Assembly: GCA_020431405.1 (NCBI GenBank)
Contig: JAGQIK010000216.1
Location: forward strand, 1-58,227
Source of the DNA: Myxococcales bacterium
GTDB taxonomy: Bacteria; Myxococcota_A; Polyangia; GCA-2747355
Length of the DNA stretch: 58,227 bases
Reading direction: 5' to 3'
The stretch's first letter is position 1. The number at the start of each line of letters is the position of its first letter. A program made the translations under genes and the position numbers. The notes under the pieces are model-generated. The model saw nothing but the letters and a program-made list of their open reading frames with translations. It did not search any database and had not been told where the DNA came from. Positions 31,401-37,959 of the stretch are shown piece after piece.

Positions 31401-31645
31401 ACTACGACATGCCGCTCGAGGGGCTGTCGGTAGACGTCGGCGACTACGCGCGCATCGGCAGCTGGAACAGCATCGAGGAGCTGACCTACCAGGTGCTGCT
31501 GGTCAACGGCGTGATCACGCTCGGCTCGTCCGAGACCGAGCTGGCGCGCTTCCCCTTCGAGGTGCGCAAGGCGCGTCACATCGCCGAGCAGATCGTGCAG
31601 CGGCGCGAGACGTCGCGCCCCGAGCTGAGGGTCTCGAGTGGCTAG
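25481..31645 (+). CDS. Giant fusion: unknown N-terminal region, PLP aminotransferase fold, PEPCK/HprK-like P-loop domain
   Basis: 2054 residues from a GTG preceded by an AGGGAAAA-type site. Residues 1-650 are helical and unrecognised. Residues ~690-1080 are a fold-type I aminotransferase: HNPTG at 747-751, DDNAY at 775-779 (Asp and Tyr for the PLP ring), and GATTKGLQGAGDRTG with the Schiff-base lysine K821 and phosphate-binding Arg. Residues ~1100-1500 are unrecognised. The C-terminal third has a P-loop SGTGKSET (K1530) embedded in TLVFSADSGTGKSE and a following DILAGDML (D1555, D1560), the arrangement of kinase-1 and kinase-2 motifs in phosphoenolpyruvate carboxykinase and HPr kinase. No signal peptide or membrane segment. 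The next gene overlaps its 3' end by 8 bases. Substrates are unknown. Confidence 0.85.
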   Translation: MEQVSALTERIRSLKAVAASMHEGAIHTELIPEIDKILALPDSLANRTVGELEAISRQLREYEQVFDAMGYTLLEQLMPTTGVSPVFRVVQAADRFRQRSRRAVGRSVELPGAAEGDEPRAVEIDQRAFRALNRYSLSIGTPPVTANMRELVSRTLFGREVRELFDYLEVLDCNRADLADLLVLLIQLVDSSMHYCTAAEERRFLDDATEFVNFEGGRLFNRVVVTESPERVIFLISRYVFDKFGTQAPPVRLVEGVDELNDTTIRRMRAEPNHVFVVRVTRIPHGLFQQRSGESPWHGVLGRLILIDCSARARRSNTTIVYTLFPHVARTLRNIQTSFAGRPANTQLVLRRVLERFTAEDLDHIGEAVARRLRRLEIDGALSASVDDIRAKEWTRTNVRDYLTLAKLERMVRFLARTAAGADRAAVDQRDRAAEATPEGSATQALKRRVAERWMRYFYSGLTPDRYGATVVPGGGRGALTLVGEYHRECTQRLTREFREHKLAACRARLAELKAGLEIPDASTDEIEAGIRQSQLRALAPSQWRTDGDAKLTDHLARTMVYRAADAASKIAGRTRHGLDRAAFGNVTGGAAALLKRAMKNTGFGALHGRLEDVVGKRVGEIDRRVRDALAPVQEAVRSAERSLSDIKGGLDPIAVSEVEAVLNLVEQDHFYPTLILPALSWTYHDVFPEKDYPPQAVLRVDLTDELEMNPLSLERRLEQLRYLFRPFPEIFELYCRSMLVVLNTPHNPTGVVYRRETMLKLLAIASEYGLTIVDDNAYHKLLTSDVKAREGDRCVAQVFETYRQRFSKPVRLITVGATTKGLQGAGDRTGFVCSSDPAVVEFVEGRASRPHELSLYLTELKLESGIAVKHYTGEIEELAAALLDPTGAMEPWSRVRELLSSSLAKLADPDFPVAVFETLLAGYERLLRLKNRGALQLTLSSAASDLVEDLKQLRIERNLRKDVGKRLQQAKLAVMRADPEAKYIEPGGAFYMCVSLPGAAEDERGIQAFLEAVAAARGVDYVYAGFGYVRLSLGGEISGNRQSYDRLGNAVETYTRVLLRYWNAYAASGRDVAALETIFEDDGERGWLQNSVRDLEPLITAAPPAKRPTQGGMATVIADSERGLVYCIEEGRSVADKVHIETDKACENVDELVGSRAFRAIYRRLLRKTYSADVRLSDLSFEQVENQYGPLACRTAYHDRKLIDDVFRDVLLRIYRAWHGANTVKVLSAQLQSASYAEKTSALRGINRKINELLNELLFAFGVETKKVTATSTFEVGYERLLNITPHPQLPEYLQRIISGCAFAGATTELDPTPNCTTGAAKRVGDTRYGFIRRESGLDLSTGEGEVAAEAAAAKRELGAREAPPLAYFQRRFAELPVLAPLRDYVCKAVQVGPFKMLLLMHKSYFHLISDELRLFPQIEEVQLRENLEQLAWDGVLLFGVPAKLMGESYKSGYVHDRYGDGAILPTAWVAREDATDYVGFVKKSLLTLHNERVKAMGGFPVHGAMITITFKNGLRKTLVFSADSGTGKSETITAMMEQMISGGKLAAELDRVDILAGDMLSLWRGEDAQIYAFGTETGDFMRLTDITETWQRQFADLLQRGSYSNLDHPKNPRVTVPGICERKRVLSPTRVNGFFYINNYEAAHGALSVELIEDPGQVLRHVLVRGLRKNKGTSGDQPSLRAGLEFAGESALVTRYRYDLDTLLAWETLDIDGKERTCLAYRDGTEDVYAARELVGHAFRGKRVKVDGGEHTIQGVEYDVGRNIFRVVVGGRRPVLDREIYDQVYEPLVSTFCGNPFVDPEGMDRTLSIFAEAMREARVHTGVIKTQLARPGYEFTGPAKAASDIVDFLKEDEEVNARFQRNKDKVQRGMRKSYGEVIEAGTNPPVELEGYNLLLLEEHESTHVQFQSHRRGISPNSADDDLGDDVRLFSVPTPYFQYQPVADSAEERGRYRPAIALPEHIQTIVDVCANPDYDMPLEGLSVDVGDYARIGSWNSIEELTYQVLLVNGVITLGSSETELARFPFEVRKARHIAEQIVQRRETSRPELRVSSG

Positions 31646-32360
31646 AGTGGCTAGCGCGCTCGCGGCCATCATGGCGCTCGCGACACTGGCCAGCGCCACG
31701 GCCGAGGCGCGTTCCGCGACGGTGACCAGCGGTCCCTTCACCTTCACGCTGCCGCCCGGCTGGCGCGACGTCTCGCCGGGCGTGCCGGCGGCCAAGCTCG
31801 CCGATATCCCCGCGGCGCTCGTCGAGCGCGCACGCCGCTCGCGCTCTGCGATGATCGCCTTCGATCTGGCGGGCGCCAACGACGGCTTCGTCGAAAACGT
31901 CAACGCGCGTATCGCGCGCTGTCCCGCCGAGCTGACCGAAGCGTCGGTCAAGGGCATCAGCGCCAATCTCGCCAAGCGGCTGCGAGGCCAGGCGGGCGGA
32001 GCGCGGGTCGTGCCGCTGAAGGCGGGGGTGACGACCATCGGCGGCGTGCGCTGCGGGCGTGTCGTGCAGGACCTCGATCTCGGCACGGTGCGCGCGCGGC
32101 AGCTGGTCTACTACATGCCGGCGGGCAAGCAGTGCGCCGTCGTCACCTATTCGGCAGGGCGCGAGGCGTTCGCGCGCTACCGGCCGATCTTCGAAGCGTC
32201 GGCGAACGCCACGCGTGGTCTTCGCGCGCCCGAGCAGCGCGGCTTCTGGTCGCGCATCCTGCACTCGGCCGGACGCGGGGCGCTCATCGGCGGCATCGCC
32301 GGTGGGCTGGCCGTGCTGCTAGCGGGGCTCTTCGTGTGGGTGCGACGGCGCAAGCGCTGA
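31638..32360 (+). CDS. Exported single-pass membrane protein coupled to the giant gene
   Basis: 240 residues overlapping the end of the 2054-residue gene by 8 bases. The N terminus MARVASALAAIMALATLASATAEA is a signal peptide. Residues ~30-190 form an exported domain starting VTSGPFTFTLPPGWRDVSPG, a PsbP/Mog1-like opening often seen in small periplasmic beta proteins. It ends with one transmembrane helix (ALIGGIAGGLAVLLAGLFVWV) and a basic RRRKR tail, giving an outside domain and a short cytoplasmic end. Only two cysteines are visible in the domain, at positions that could pair. The coupling suggests a functional link to the giant enzyme although the two lie in different compartments. Confidence 0.75.
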   Translation: MARVASALAAIMALATLASATAEARSATVTSGPFTFTLPPGWRDVSPGVPAAKLADIPAALVERARRSRSAMIAFDLAGANDGFVENVNARIARCPAELTEASVKGISANLAKRLRGQAGGARVVPLKAGVTTIGGVRCGRVVQDLDLGTVRARQLVYYMPAGKQCAVVTYSAGREAFARYRPIFEASANATRGLRAPEQRGFWSRILHSAGRGALIGGIAGGLAVLLAGLFVWVRRRKR

Positions 32361-32397
32361 GCGCGCCGAGCGCGCGGCGGCGGCGAGCAGCGAGCGG

Positions 32398-33624
32398 CTA
32401 GTTGGTGGTTGGCCCGCCGCGGACGTTTCCGTTGTGATGCGTCGCGGGCAAGCCGGGCTCGATCAGCGTCACGTCGTGCAGCGACGAGCTGCGGCCCGGT
32501 CCGTGCTCGACATCGACGACGCGCAGCAGCAGCACGTGCTGTCGTCGGGTGAAAACCACGCGCAGAGCGCTCGCCTCGCCGATGGCTGCCACGTTGCCGT
32601 CGGCGTCCGTGTCAGCGTAGATCGGCTGCCCGGAGATCGTGACGCGCTTGGCGTTCTTTTCGGTCTTGCTGTGCGCGATGTTTGGACCGATGTCGAGCCC
32701 GCGGATGCCGTCGAGCGCGGCGGACCAGGTTCGCCGCGGCGCCATCTTCAGCACCCAGGCGCGGTCCTTGGCGCGTGGAAGGCGCGTGCGACGACGCAGC
32801 ACTACACCAGCCGGCGCCTTGACCACGATGTCGTAGAGCCACTCGAGGTGCTTGTCGCGTTTGCGCTCGTGATCGGCGCGCAGCACGAGCTTGCTGTCCT
32901 CGCGCCGCGTGGTGACCGTCACGAAGGGCGACGCCTCGACGCGCCAGAAGGCCCCCACGACGCTGTTTTCGGAGAGCTTGCGGGCAACCACCGTCACGTG
33001 ATTGCTGTCGGCCGCGACCTCGAGGCGCGCCTTCAATGCGGCCAGCGCGTCGAGCTCGATCACACGGACGCCCGTGGCAGAGACGCGAATAACCTCGCTG
33101 CTGGCGATAGCCTGGCGGGCCTTCAGGCGCTCGGCGCTCGGCGGCGTGACGATGTCGTCGCGATAGTCGCGCGCCTTGCGGCGCACGCGCACACCGGCGG
33201 GCACGCGCACGACGATGTGCTGCAGCTCGACGTCGTGCATGGCGTAGGTGCCTTCGCCCGTGGCCGTGATACCCAGCGTCTTTCCAACGCGCGTCAGCAC
33301 GAAGCGCGACTTGGACGCCTTGATCAGCGGCGGGCCTTGACTGCAGCCCGGGTGGTCGTAAACCGGAAGACCCGTCACGACGATCTTCTTCGCCGCCGCG
33401 ACCGTTTCGACCTTGGCCTTGTGAGCGACCTGCGTGAAGAGCACCACCTCGCGAATGCCCTCGGCGGGAAAGTGCTCGCTGATCGGCTTGATGCGCGCGA
33501 GCGCCTCGGCGCGCGTCGGGACATCACGGCGCCGGGGTTTCTTGCGCGAGCACCCGACAGCGACCAGCGCGATGATCGCTGCCGCTACGCTTGCCCCCGC
33601 GACCTGCCTCCGCAAATTCACCAT
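32398..33624 (-). CDS. Lipoprotein of unknown function (adhesin-like beta repeats)
   Basis: 408 residues. The ATG at 33624 is chosen because it gives MVNLRRQVAGASVAAAIIALVAVGC with lipobox VAVGC; the much longer open frame upstream is shadow sequence. A basic RKKPRRR stretch follows the lipid cysteine. The mature part shows two or three blocks alternating hydrophobic strands with phrases such as VVRVPAGVRVRRKARDYR and IVVKAPAGVVLRRRTRLPR. This recalls the DUF2807-type auto-transporter adhesin repeat, in which sharp beta turns repeat around a parallel helix. Function is not established. Its promoter faces that of the FGE-like lipoprotein across a 72-base gap full of inverted repeats. Confidence 0.75.
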   Translation of the reverse strand: MVNLRRQVAGASVAAAIIALVAVGCSRKKPRRRDVPTRAEALARIKPISEHFPAEGIREVVLFTQVAHKAKVETVAAAKKIVVTGLPVYDHPGCSQGPPLIKASKSRFVLTRVGKTLGITATGEGTYAMHDVELQHIVVRVPAGVRVRRKARDYRDDIVTPPSAERLKARQAIASSEVIRVSATGVRVIELDALAALKARLEVAADSNHVTVVARKLSENSVVGAFWRVEASPFVTVTTRREDSKLVLRADHERKRDKHLEWLYDIVVKAPAGVVLRRRTRLPRAKDRAWVLKMAPRRTWSAALDGIRGLDIGPNIAHSKTEKNAKRVTISGQPIYADTDADGNVAAIGEASALRVVFTRRQHVLLLRVVDVEHGPGRSSSLHDVTLIEPGLPATHHNGNVRGGPTTN

Positions 33625-33650
33625 CTCCCTCACCGATGGGCACCCCACGG

Positions 33651-33689
33651 CATTGTCGCATACGACAGACAATGGCGTATGGCGTATGC
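33651..33689. promoter_or_regulatory. Nested inverted repeats between divergent lipoprotein genes
   Basis: CATTGTC at 33651-33657 pairs with GACAATG at 33668-33674 (7-base arms, 10-base spacer). Inside it TGTCG-CATA-CGACA (33654-33667) forms a second inverted repeat, and GCATAC (33658) pairs with GTATGC (33684). The cluster occupies most of the divergent promoter region, as expected for an operator controlling both genes. Confidence 0.5.
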
Positions 33690-33696
33690 TCTTGCG

Positions 33697-35031
33697 ATGT
33701 TCGCTCGGTCGCTGTCTTTGATCGCGCTCGGCGTGGCAACGCTGGCGGCATGCGGCGAGGCGCCAGCCCTGCGCGACGCGGGTGCGAACGACGGGCGAGC
33801 CGATTTTCTGCGCGACCTCGGCCCGCGCACTGACGGCCCGGGCGCAACAAGCGACGCCGACGCGGGCGGTGCCTTCGGCGACGGCACGGTCGACGCGCCG
33901 CCGGGCACGTCGCTCGGCACGTTTCAAAACCCGATCGTCATCGGCGCGCTGCCTTACACGCACAGCGCCAACACGACGTCGGCGCCTTCGCACGTCGCCA
34001 ACGCCTACTCGCCGTGCGCGCCGGGGACCGACGAGAGCGGCGGCGAGGTGGTCTACAAGCTCGTCTTGACGCAGCCGACGACGCTGACGGTGAAGGTCGA
34101 CGACGTCGCGGGCGACAGCGTCGATGTCGACGTGCACCTGCTCGACGCGCCGTCGGCGCAAAGCTGCCTGGCGCGCGACAACGTCTCGCTGACGCACGCG
34201 GCGCCGGCGGGCACGTACTACATCGTCGTCGACACGTGGGTCGGAAGCGACGGCGTGCCGCGCGCTGGGCCCTATCGGCTCGACGTGACGGCAGGCGGCG
34301 GCGGCTCGACGTCCAACTGTCTCAAGTCGCCCATCCCGAGCTGCGTCGACGGCGTCTACCCGCAGGTCAACGGCGTGCCGCAGGAGGCCGCCGGCACGGG
34401 AGGCTGTCCGCCGGGCATGCTGCGCGCGAGCACGTTCTGCATCGATCGCTACGAGGCGATGCTCGTGCTCGAGACCTCGAGCGGGCTCGCGCCGTGGTCG
34501 CCCTATCAGAACCCGGGCACGCAGACCGTGCGCGCGCTGAGCGTCGCGGGCGTGGTGCCGCAAGGCTACATCAGCGGCATCCAGGCGGCGGCCGCCTGCC
34601 AGCGCGCCGGCAAGCGCCTGTGCACCGATACCGAGTGGCTGCGCGCCTGTCAGGGCGCGGCGCAGACGACGTATCCGTACGGCAACACGCGCCAGGCCGG
34701 CGTCTGCAACGACGCGCGCACCTGCCACCCGGCGATCCAGTACTTCGAGAGCAACGCCTCGTCGGTGTGGTCCAAGCTGGGCCACCCCTGCATCAACCAG
34801 CTTCCCGACGGCCTCGACAAGACCGGCGCCAACGCGGGCTGCGTCACGGCCGAGGGCGCCTTCGACATGATGGGCAACCTGCACGAGTGGACGTCCAACG
34901 CGAGCGGGATCTTCCGCGGCGGCTTCTACGTCGACACCGTCATCAACGGCAACGGCTGCCTGTACCGCACCACGGCGCACCCCACGTCGCATTGGGACTA
35001 CTCGACGGGCTTTCGCTGCTGCGCCGACTAG
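33697..35031 (+). CDS. FGE/sulfatase-modifying-factor-like lipoprotein with N-terminal PPC-like domain
   Basis: 444 residues from the ATG at 33697, which gives MFARSLSLIALGVATLAAC with lipobox LAAC (C19); an in-frame ATG at 33679 would add six residues. After an Asp/Gly linker, residues ~65-200 form a beta sandwich like the pre-peptidase C-terminal domain (VVYKLVLTQPTTLTVKVDD...GTYYIVVDTW). Residues ~225-444 show the formylglycine-generating-enzyme fold: MLRASTFCIDRYEAM, ACQRAGKRLCTDTEWLRAC, FDMMGNLHEWTSN and FRGGFYVD. The copper-binding cysteine pair of true FGE could not be confirmed, and a surface lipoprotein is an unexpected place for that reaction. It may be a binding domain using the same C-lectin-like fold. 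Confidence 0.83.
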   Translation: MFARSLSLIALGVATLAACGEAPALRDAGANDGRADFLRDLGPRTDGPGATSDADAGGAFGDGTVDAPPGTSLGTFQNPIVIGALPYTHSANTTSAPSHVANAYSPCAPGTDESGGEVVYKLVLTQPTTLTVKVDDVAGDSVDVDVHLLDAPSAQSCLARDNVSLTHAAPAGTYYIVVDTWVGSDGVPRAGPYRLDVTAGGGGSTSNCLKSPIPSCVDGVYPQVNGVPQEAAGTGGCPPGMLRASTFCIDRYEAMLVLETSSGLAPWSPYQNPGTQTVRALSVAGVVPQGYISGIQAAAACQRAGKRLCTDTEWLRACQGAAQTTYPYGNTRQAGVCNDARTCHPAIQYFESNASSVWSKLGHPCINQLPDGLDKTGANAGCVTAEGAFDMMGNLHEWTSNASGIFRGGFYVDTVINGNGCLYRTTAHPTSHWDYSTGFRCCAD

Positions 35032-35046
35032 CGCGCCAGGGCCGCA

Positions 35047-35067
35047 GCTGAGACGACTTGGCTCAGC
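35047..35067. terminator. Hairpin after the FGE-like gene
   Basis: GCTGAG pairs with CTCAGC across a 9-base loop, 16 bases after the stop codon. There is no T run, so it could end transcription only weakly or protect the transcript end. Confidence 0.35.
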
Positions 35068-35255
35068 GACGGAACCGCTGTCACCAGTAGATTTGAGCCA
35101 ACGTGGCGCAAAGGCAGCGTAGCGCGCCAACCCCTCTCTCAACATGCTGTAACGACGCGAGGATTTGTCTCCAGCGGAGCTGGCCCGCGCGCTGCAACGC
35201 CAGCGTGCACGACGCCAACGACCAACGCTCGCAATGTCGCGGGCGATGGCGCGTC

Positions 35256-35265
35256 GAGGGGAGAG
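35256..35265 (+). promoter_or_regulatory. GAGGGGAGAG ribosome site deciding the GTG start of the dockerin lipoprotein
   Basis: This purine-rich site lies seven bases before GTG at 35273. That start leaves a standard lipoprotein signal, whereas the upstream ATGs at 35234 and 35246 have no such site. Confidence 0.6.
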
Positions 35266-35272
35266 ACGCGAC

Positions 35273-37375
35273 GTGCTCCAACGAACCGCTGCGGCCTGCA
35301 CCGCCTGGTTGTTCGTCCTAACTCTGCTCGCCCCCGCGGGCTGCGGCGTCGAGGCGGATGAGCCCGGCCTACGATGGTCTCAGAGCCAGGGCAGCGGCAG
35401 TGGCAGCGGCAGCGGCGACGCGGGCAGCGACGCGACGTCGCCTGTCGGCCAGCCGATGACTGTTCGCGGTACGGTGCAGTCGGTCACGAGCAGCGGCGCG
35501 CGCACCATCGTGTGGCTGCACCCGATGGCCGGACCGTTCGCGGGCGCCAACGGCCGCGCACAGCTGGTGCTCGGCAGCGAGACGCCGCTCGAGGGCGGCG
35601 CGCTGTCGGTAGGCGACAAGGTGTGGGCCAGTGGCACGCTGCATCGCATGGCTGGCGCGGACAGTGACAGCCCCACCGTGCGGCTCTATCCGGTCAGCGC
35701 GGTGTATCGCCAGCTGACCTACTCGGCCTGCACGGCAGACTTCAATCACGACGGCAAGGTCGACCAAGCCGATGCCCTGCTGCTCGAGGCCAACCTCGGC
35801 TGCACGCAGTGCGGCAACTCGGCGGGCGATCTCGACCGCGACGGCGACGTCGATCTCGCCGACGCGACGCGCTTCGGCGCCGAGCTGGGCAAGCGCTGCT
35901 GGCCTTCGACGTTCGCCTCCACGCGGCTCGTACAGGGCGACGTCAATGGCGACGGAAAGGTCGACGACGACGACCGCTTCTGGCTGCGCGCCGTGCTGAC
36001 CTCGGTCGACGTGCCTGGCAGCGCGCTGCTGGCGGCGGACGTCGACCAGGACGGCAGCATCAGCATGGCCGACTACGCCGCGCTCGAGCTGCGACTGCAG
36101 CAGGGCGCGGCGGCCGCCAGCAACAACAACGGCGCCGCCGCTGACAGCAACGACAGCGACAGCAACGCCAAGAAGCCGCCGCGTCCCGACGTCTCGATGC
36201 ACATCGCCACGCGCCCCGAAAGCTCCGCCTTCTCGGTCGACGTCGACTGGACCTACGTCGGTGACGCCGATCGTGACGACCGCTGGGCTCAGGTCACCAT
36301 CAAGCCGGTGTTCGACACGGTCGACGGTTCGCGCCCCGCGCCGGAGGTCTATCCCAAGATGTTCGGCATGCGCGACCAGTGCCGCACCCCCGACGGAAGC
36401 GCAGCAACGCGCATCTATCGGCCGCACTGGGCCGCCGACTCGACCTACGTCGAGGTGGAGGTTCAGCTCAGCGAGGGGCTGCAGTTCTTCTTCCGCCCGG
36501 CGAGCTACGCTTACGGCAACGACGTCGACGAGCAACGCTCCAAAGAGCACAATCGCCGCGCCTGGGGCGGCTGCAACTGGGTCTTCAACGACACGCGCGC
36601 GTGGTGTCGCGCCAAGTGGTCCGACCTGTGCGGCACGCTCAGCACGCCCGTACGCTCGACGCACCTCTACTACAGGGTGCTGTACGACTCGAAGCAATGG
36701 CCTGCCACCGGCTTTTCGTGGCTCGCAGCCGGCAACCACCCGCCCAAGCCCGTGACCTGCGATGGCGTGGCCAAGAACGTCGAACACTGCTGCTTTGGTC
36801 TGTACGGCGACGTCGACCCCGACGATCCCTGCAGCGACAAGGGGCACGTTGGATGCACGTTTGACCTCGGCTGCTACTGGAGCGACGGCAAGTGCAGGCC
36901 GAGCACACGCGCCAACATTCGCGCTTGGCTGCCGCGCGACTGCACGCGCGAGGTGCTCTCCCACGTCAAGGAGTTCAACCCGCTCGACTACTCGTGGTTC
37001 AACGAGTGCGACAAGGTCTCGGTCGTCTACGTCGGCCACGGGCTGGGGCCAAGCGGCCTGGCCAGCAAGGCGCACCGCGTATGTACCAACCTCGGCGAGC
37101 AGTGCTCGGCGGTCAGCGTGCGCGATCGCGGCTGCAAGACGTTCGAAGACGCGGACAAAGCGATGAGCGCCGCACGAGACCTCGCGCAGTCACTCAAAGA
37201 CAGCGGCAGACACCCCAAGCTCGACGTTCGCCTGACGGCCAACACCTGGTACTCGCTGGGCTCGCCGTTTCACGACGTCGACTACATCCTCCACGGGCTG
37301 TCGCAGACCAAAAGGCACCTCGACATCGAGATCCGCGAGGACAGCGACTGCCCGACCTGCACGTTCCAGGACTGA
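35273..37375 (+). CDS. Lipoprotein with four dockerin-like calcium repeats
   Basis: 700 residues from the GTG supported by a strong ribosome site. MLQRTAAACTAWLFVLTLLAPAGC is a lipoprotein signal with lipobox PAGC. A Gly/Ser linker is followed by an OB-like segment (MTVRGTVQSVTSSGARTIVW). Four dockerin/EF-hand loops come next: DFNHDGKVDQADALLLEA, DLDRDGDVDLADATRFGA, DVNGDGKVDDDDRFWLRA and DVDQDGSISMADYAALEL, in positions ~145-280. The C-terminal ~400 residues are Cys-rich, with blocks such as CCFGLYGDVDPDDPCSDKG and FDLGCYWSDGKC, and belong to no family I recognise. Calcium-dependent folding or docking at the cell surface is likely; the partner is unknown. Confidence 0.82.
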   Translation: MLQRTAAACTAWLFVLTLLAPAGCGVEADEPGLRWSQSQGSGSGSGSGDAGSDATSPVGQPMTVRGTVQSVTSSGARTIVWLHPMAGPFAGANGRAQLVLGSETPLEGGALSVGDKVWASGTLHRMAGADSDSPTVRLYPVSAVYRQLTYSACTADFNHDGKVDQADALLLEANLGCTQCGNSAGDLDRDGDVDLADATRFGAELGKRCWPSTFASTRLVQGDVNGDGKVDDDDRFWLRAVLTSVDVPGSALLAADVDQDGSISMADYAALELRLQQGAAAASNNNGAAADSNDSDSNAKKPPRPDVSMHIATRPESSAFSVDVDWTYVGDADRDDRWAQVTIKPVFDTVDGSRPAPEVYPKMFGMRDQCRTPDGSAATRIYRPHWAADSTYVEVEVQLSEGLQFFFRPASYAYGNDVDEQRSKEHNRRAWGGCNWVFNDTRAWCRAKWSDLCGTLSTPVRSTHLYYRVLYDSKQWPATGFSWLAAGNHPPKPVTCDGVAKNVEHCCFGLYGDVDPDDPCSDKGHVGCTFDLGCYWSDGKCRPSTRANIRAWLPRDCTREVLSHVKEFNPLDYSWFNECDKVSVVYVGHGLGPSGLASKAHRVCTNLGEQCSAVSVRDRGCKTFEDADKAMSAARDLAQSLKDSGRHPKLDVRLTANTWYSLGSPFHDVDYILHGLSQTKRHLDIEIREDSDCPTCTFQD

Positions 37376-37422
37376 CAAAGGCCGAGCGGGAGAAAAAAGT
37401 CTGCGACAAGCCGGCGGCCGCG

Positions 37423-37449
37423 GTGTGTAGGGCTCGAAACCCAACACAC
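37423..37449. promoter_or_regulatory. Leader hairpin GTGTGT-A-GGG / CCC-A-ACACAC
   Basis: A nine-pair stem with one mismatch and a seven-base loop ends 13 bases before the ATG of the small OB-fold lipoprotein. No T run follows, so a leader hairpin or protein site is more likely than a terminator. Confidence 0.45.
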
Positions 37450-37462
37450 ACGGAGCCGATCC

Positions 37463-37948
37463 ATGTTCAAAAGCAAGACATTCGCCGTAGCCCTGACCCT
37501 CCTCGCCGTCGCCGCTGCCGGCTGCAGCAAACAGAGCGACGAGGAGCGCAACAAGCAAGCCGCCGCCATCGCCGCCTCCATCGGCAAGGCGCTCGACAAG
37601 GCCACCGCGCCGAAGAAGGCCGCGTCGTCGAAGAACCTCAACCGCACCGCGGCGGCGTTCTATAGCGAATACATGGCCGTGCGCGGCATGCAGGCCATGC
37701 GCTACATGAACGCCAAGATCGCCCTCGACGGCACGGTGCGCCAGGTGCTCGATATGGGCGGCGCCGGCTATCAGATCTGGCTCGCCGCCCCCGACAAGGG
37801 CCGCGTGGTGATCAAGTTCAAGGACAACGGCGCCCACGCCAAGACCAAGAAGCTCAAGCGCGGCGACAGCGTCAAGCTCAGCGGCTGCAGCGTGAGCGGC
37901 AAGACCACGCGCGCGGTGCACATGAGCGACTGCCGGCTCGCCTCCTAG
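37463..37948 (+). CDS. Small OB-fold lipoprotein
   Basis: 161 residues. MFKSKTFAVALTLLAVAAAGC is a lipoprotein signal with lipobox AAGC (C21). An Ala/Lys-rich helical stretch to about residue 70 is followed by a domain AKIALDGTVRQVLDMGGAGY, then IWLAAPDK and KKLKRGDSVKLSGCSV. This matches the tRNA_anti-like OB-fold found in many small periplasmic lipoproteins. C-terminal cysteines (GCSVSG..., MSDC) could form one disulfide. A GGAG ribosome site precedes the ATG. The protein is probably a binding module in the periplasm; ligand unknown. Confidence 0.75.
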   Translation: MFKSKTFAVALTLLAVAAAGCSKQSDEERNKQAAAIAASIGKALDKATAPKKAASSKNLNRTAAAFYSEYMAVRGMQAMRYMNAKIALDGTVRQVLDMGGAGYQIWLAAPDKGRVVIKFKDNGAHAKTKKLKRGDSVKLSGCSVSGKTTRAVHMSDCRLAS

Positions 37949-37959
37949 CGCGCCGAGCG

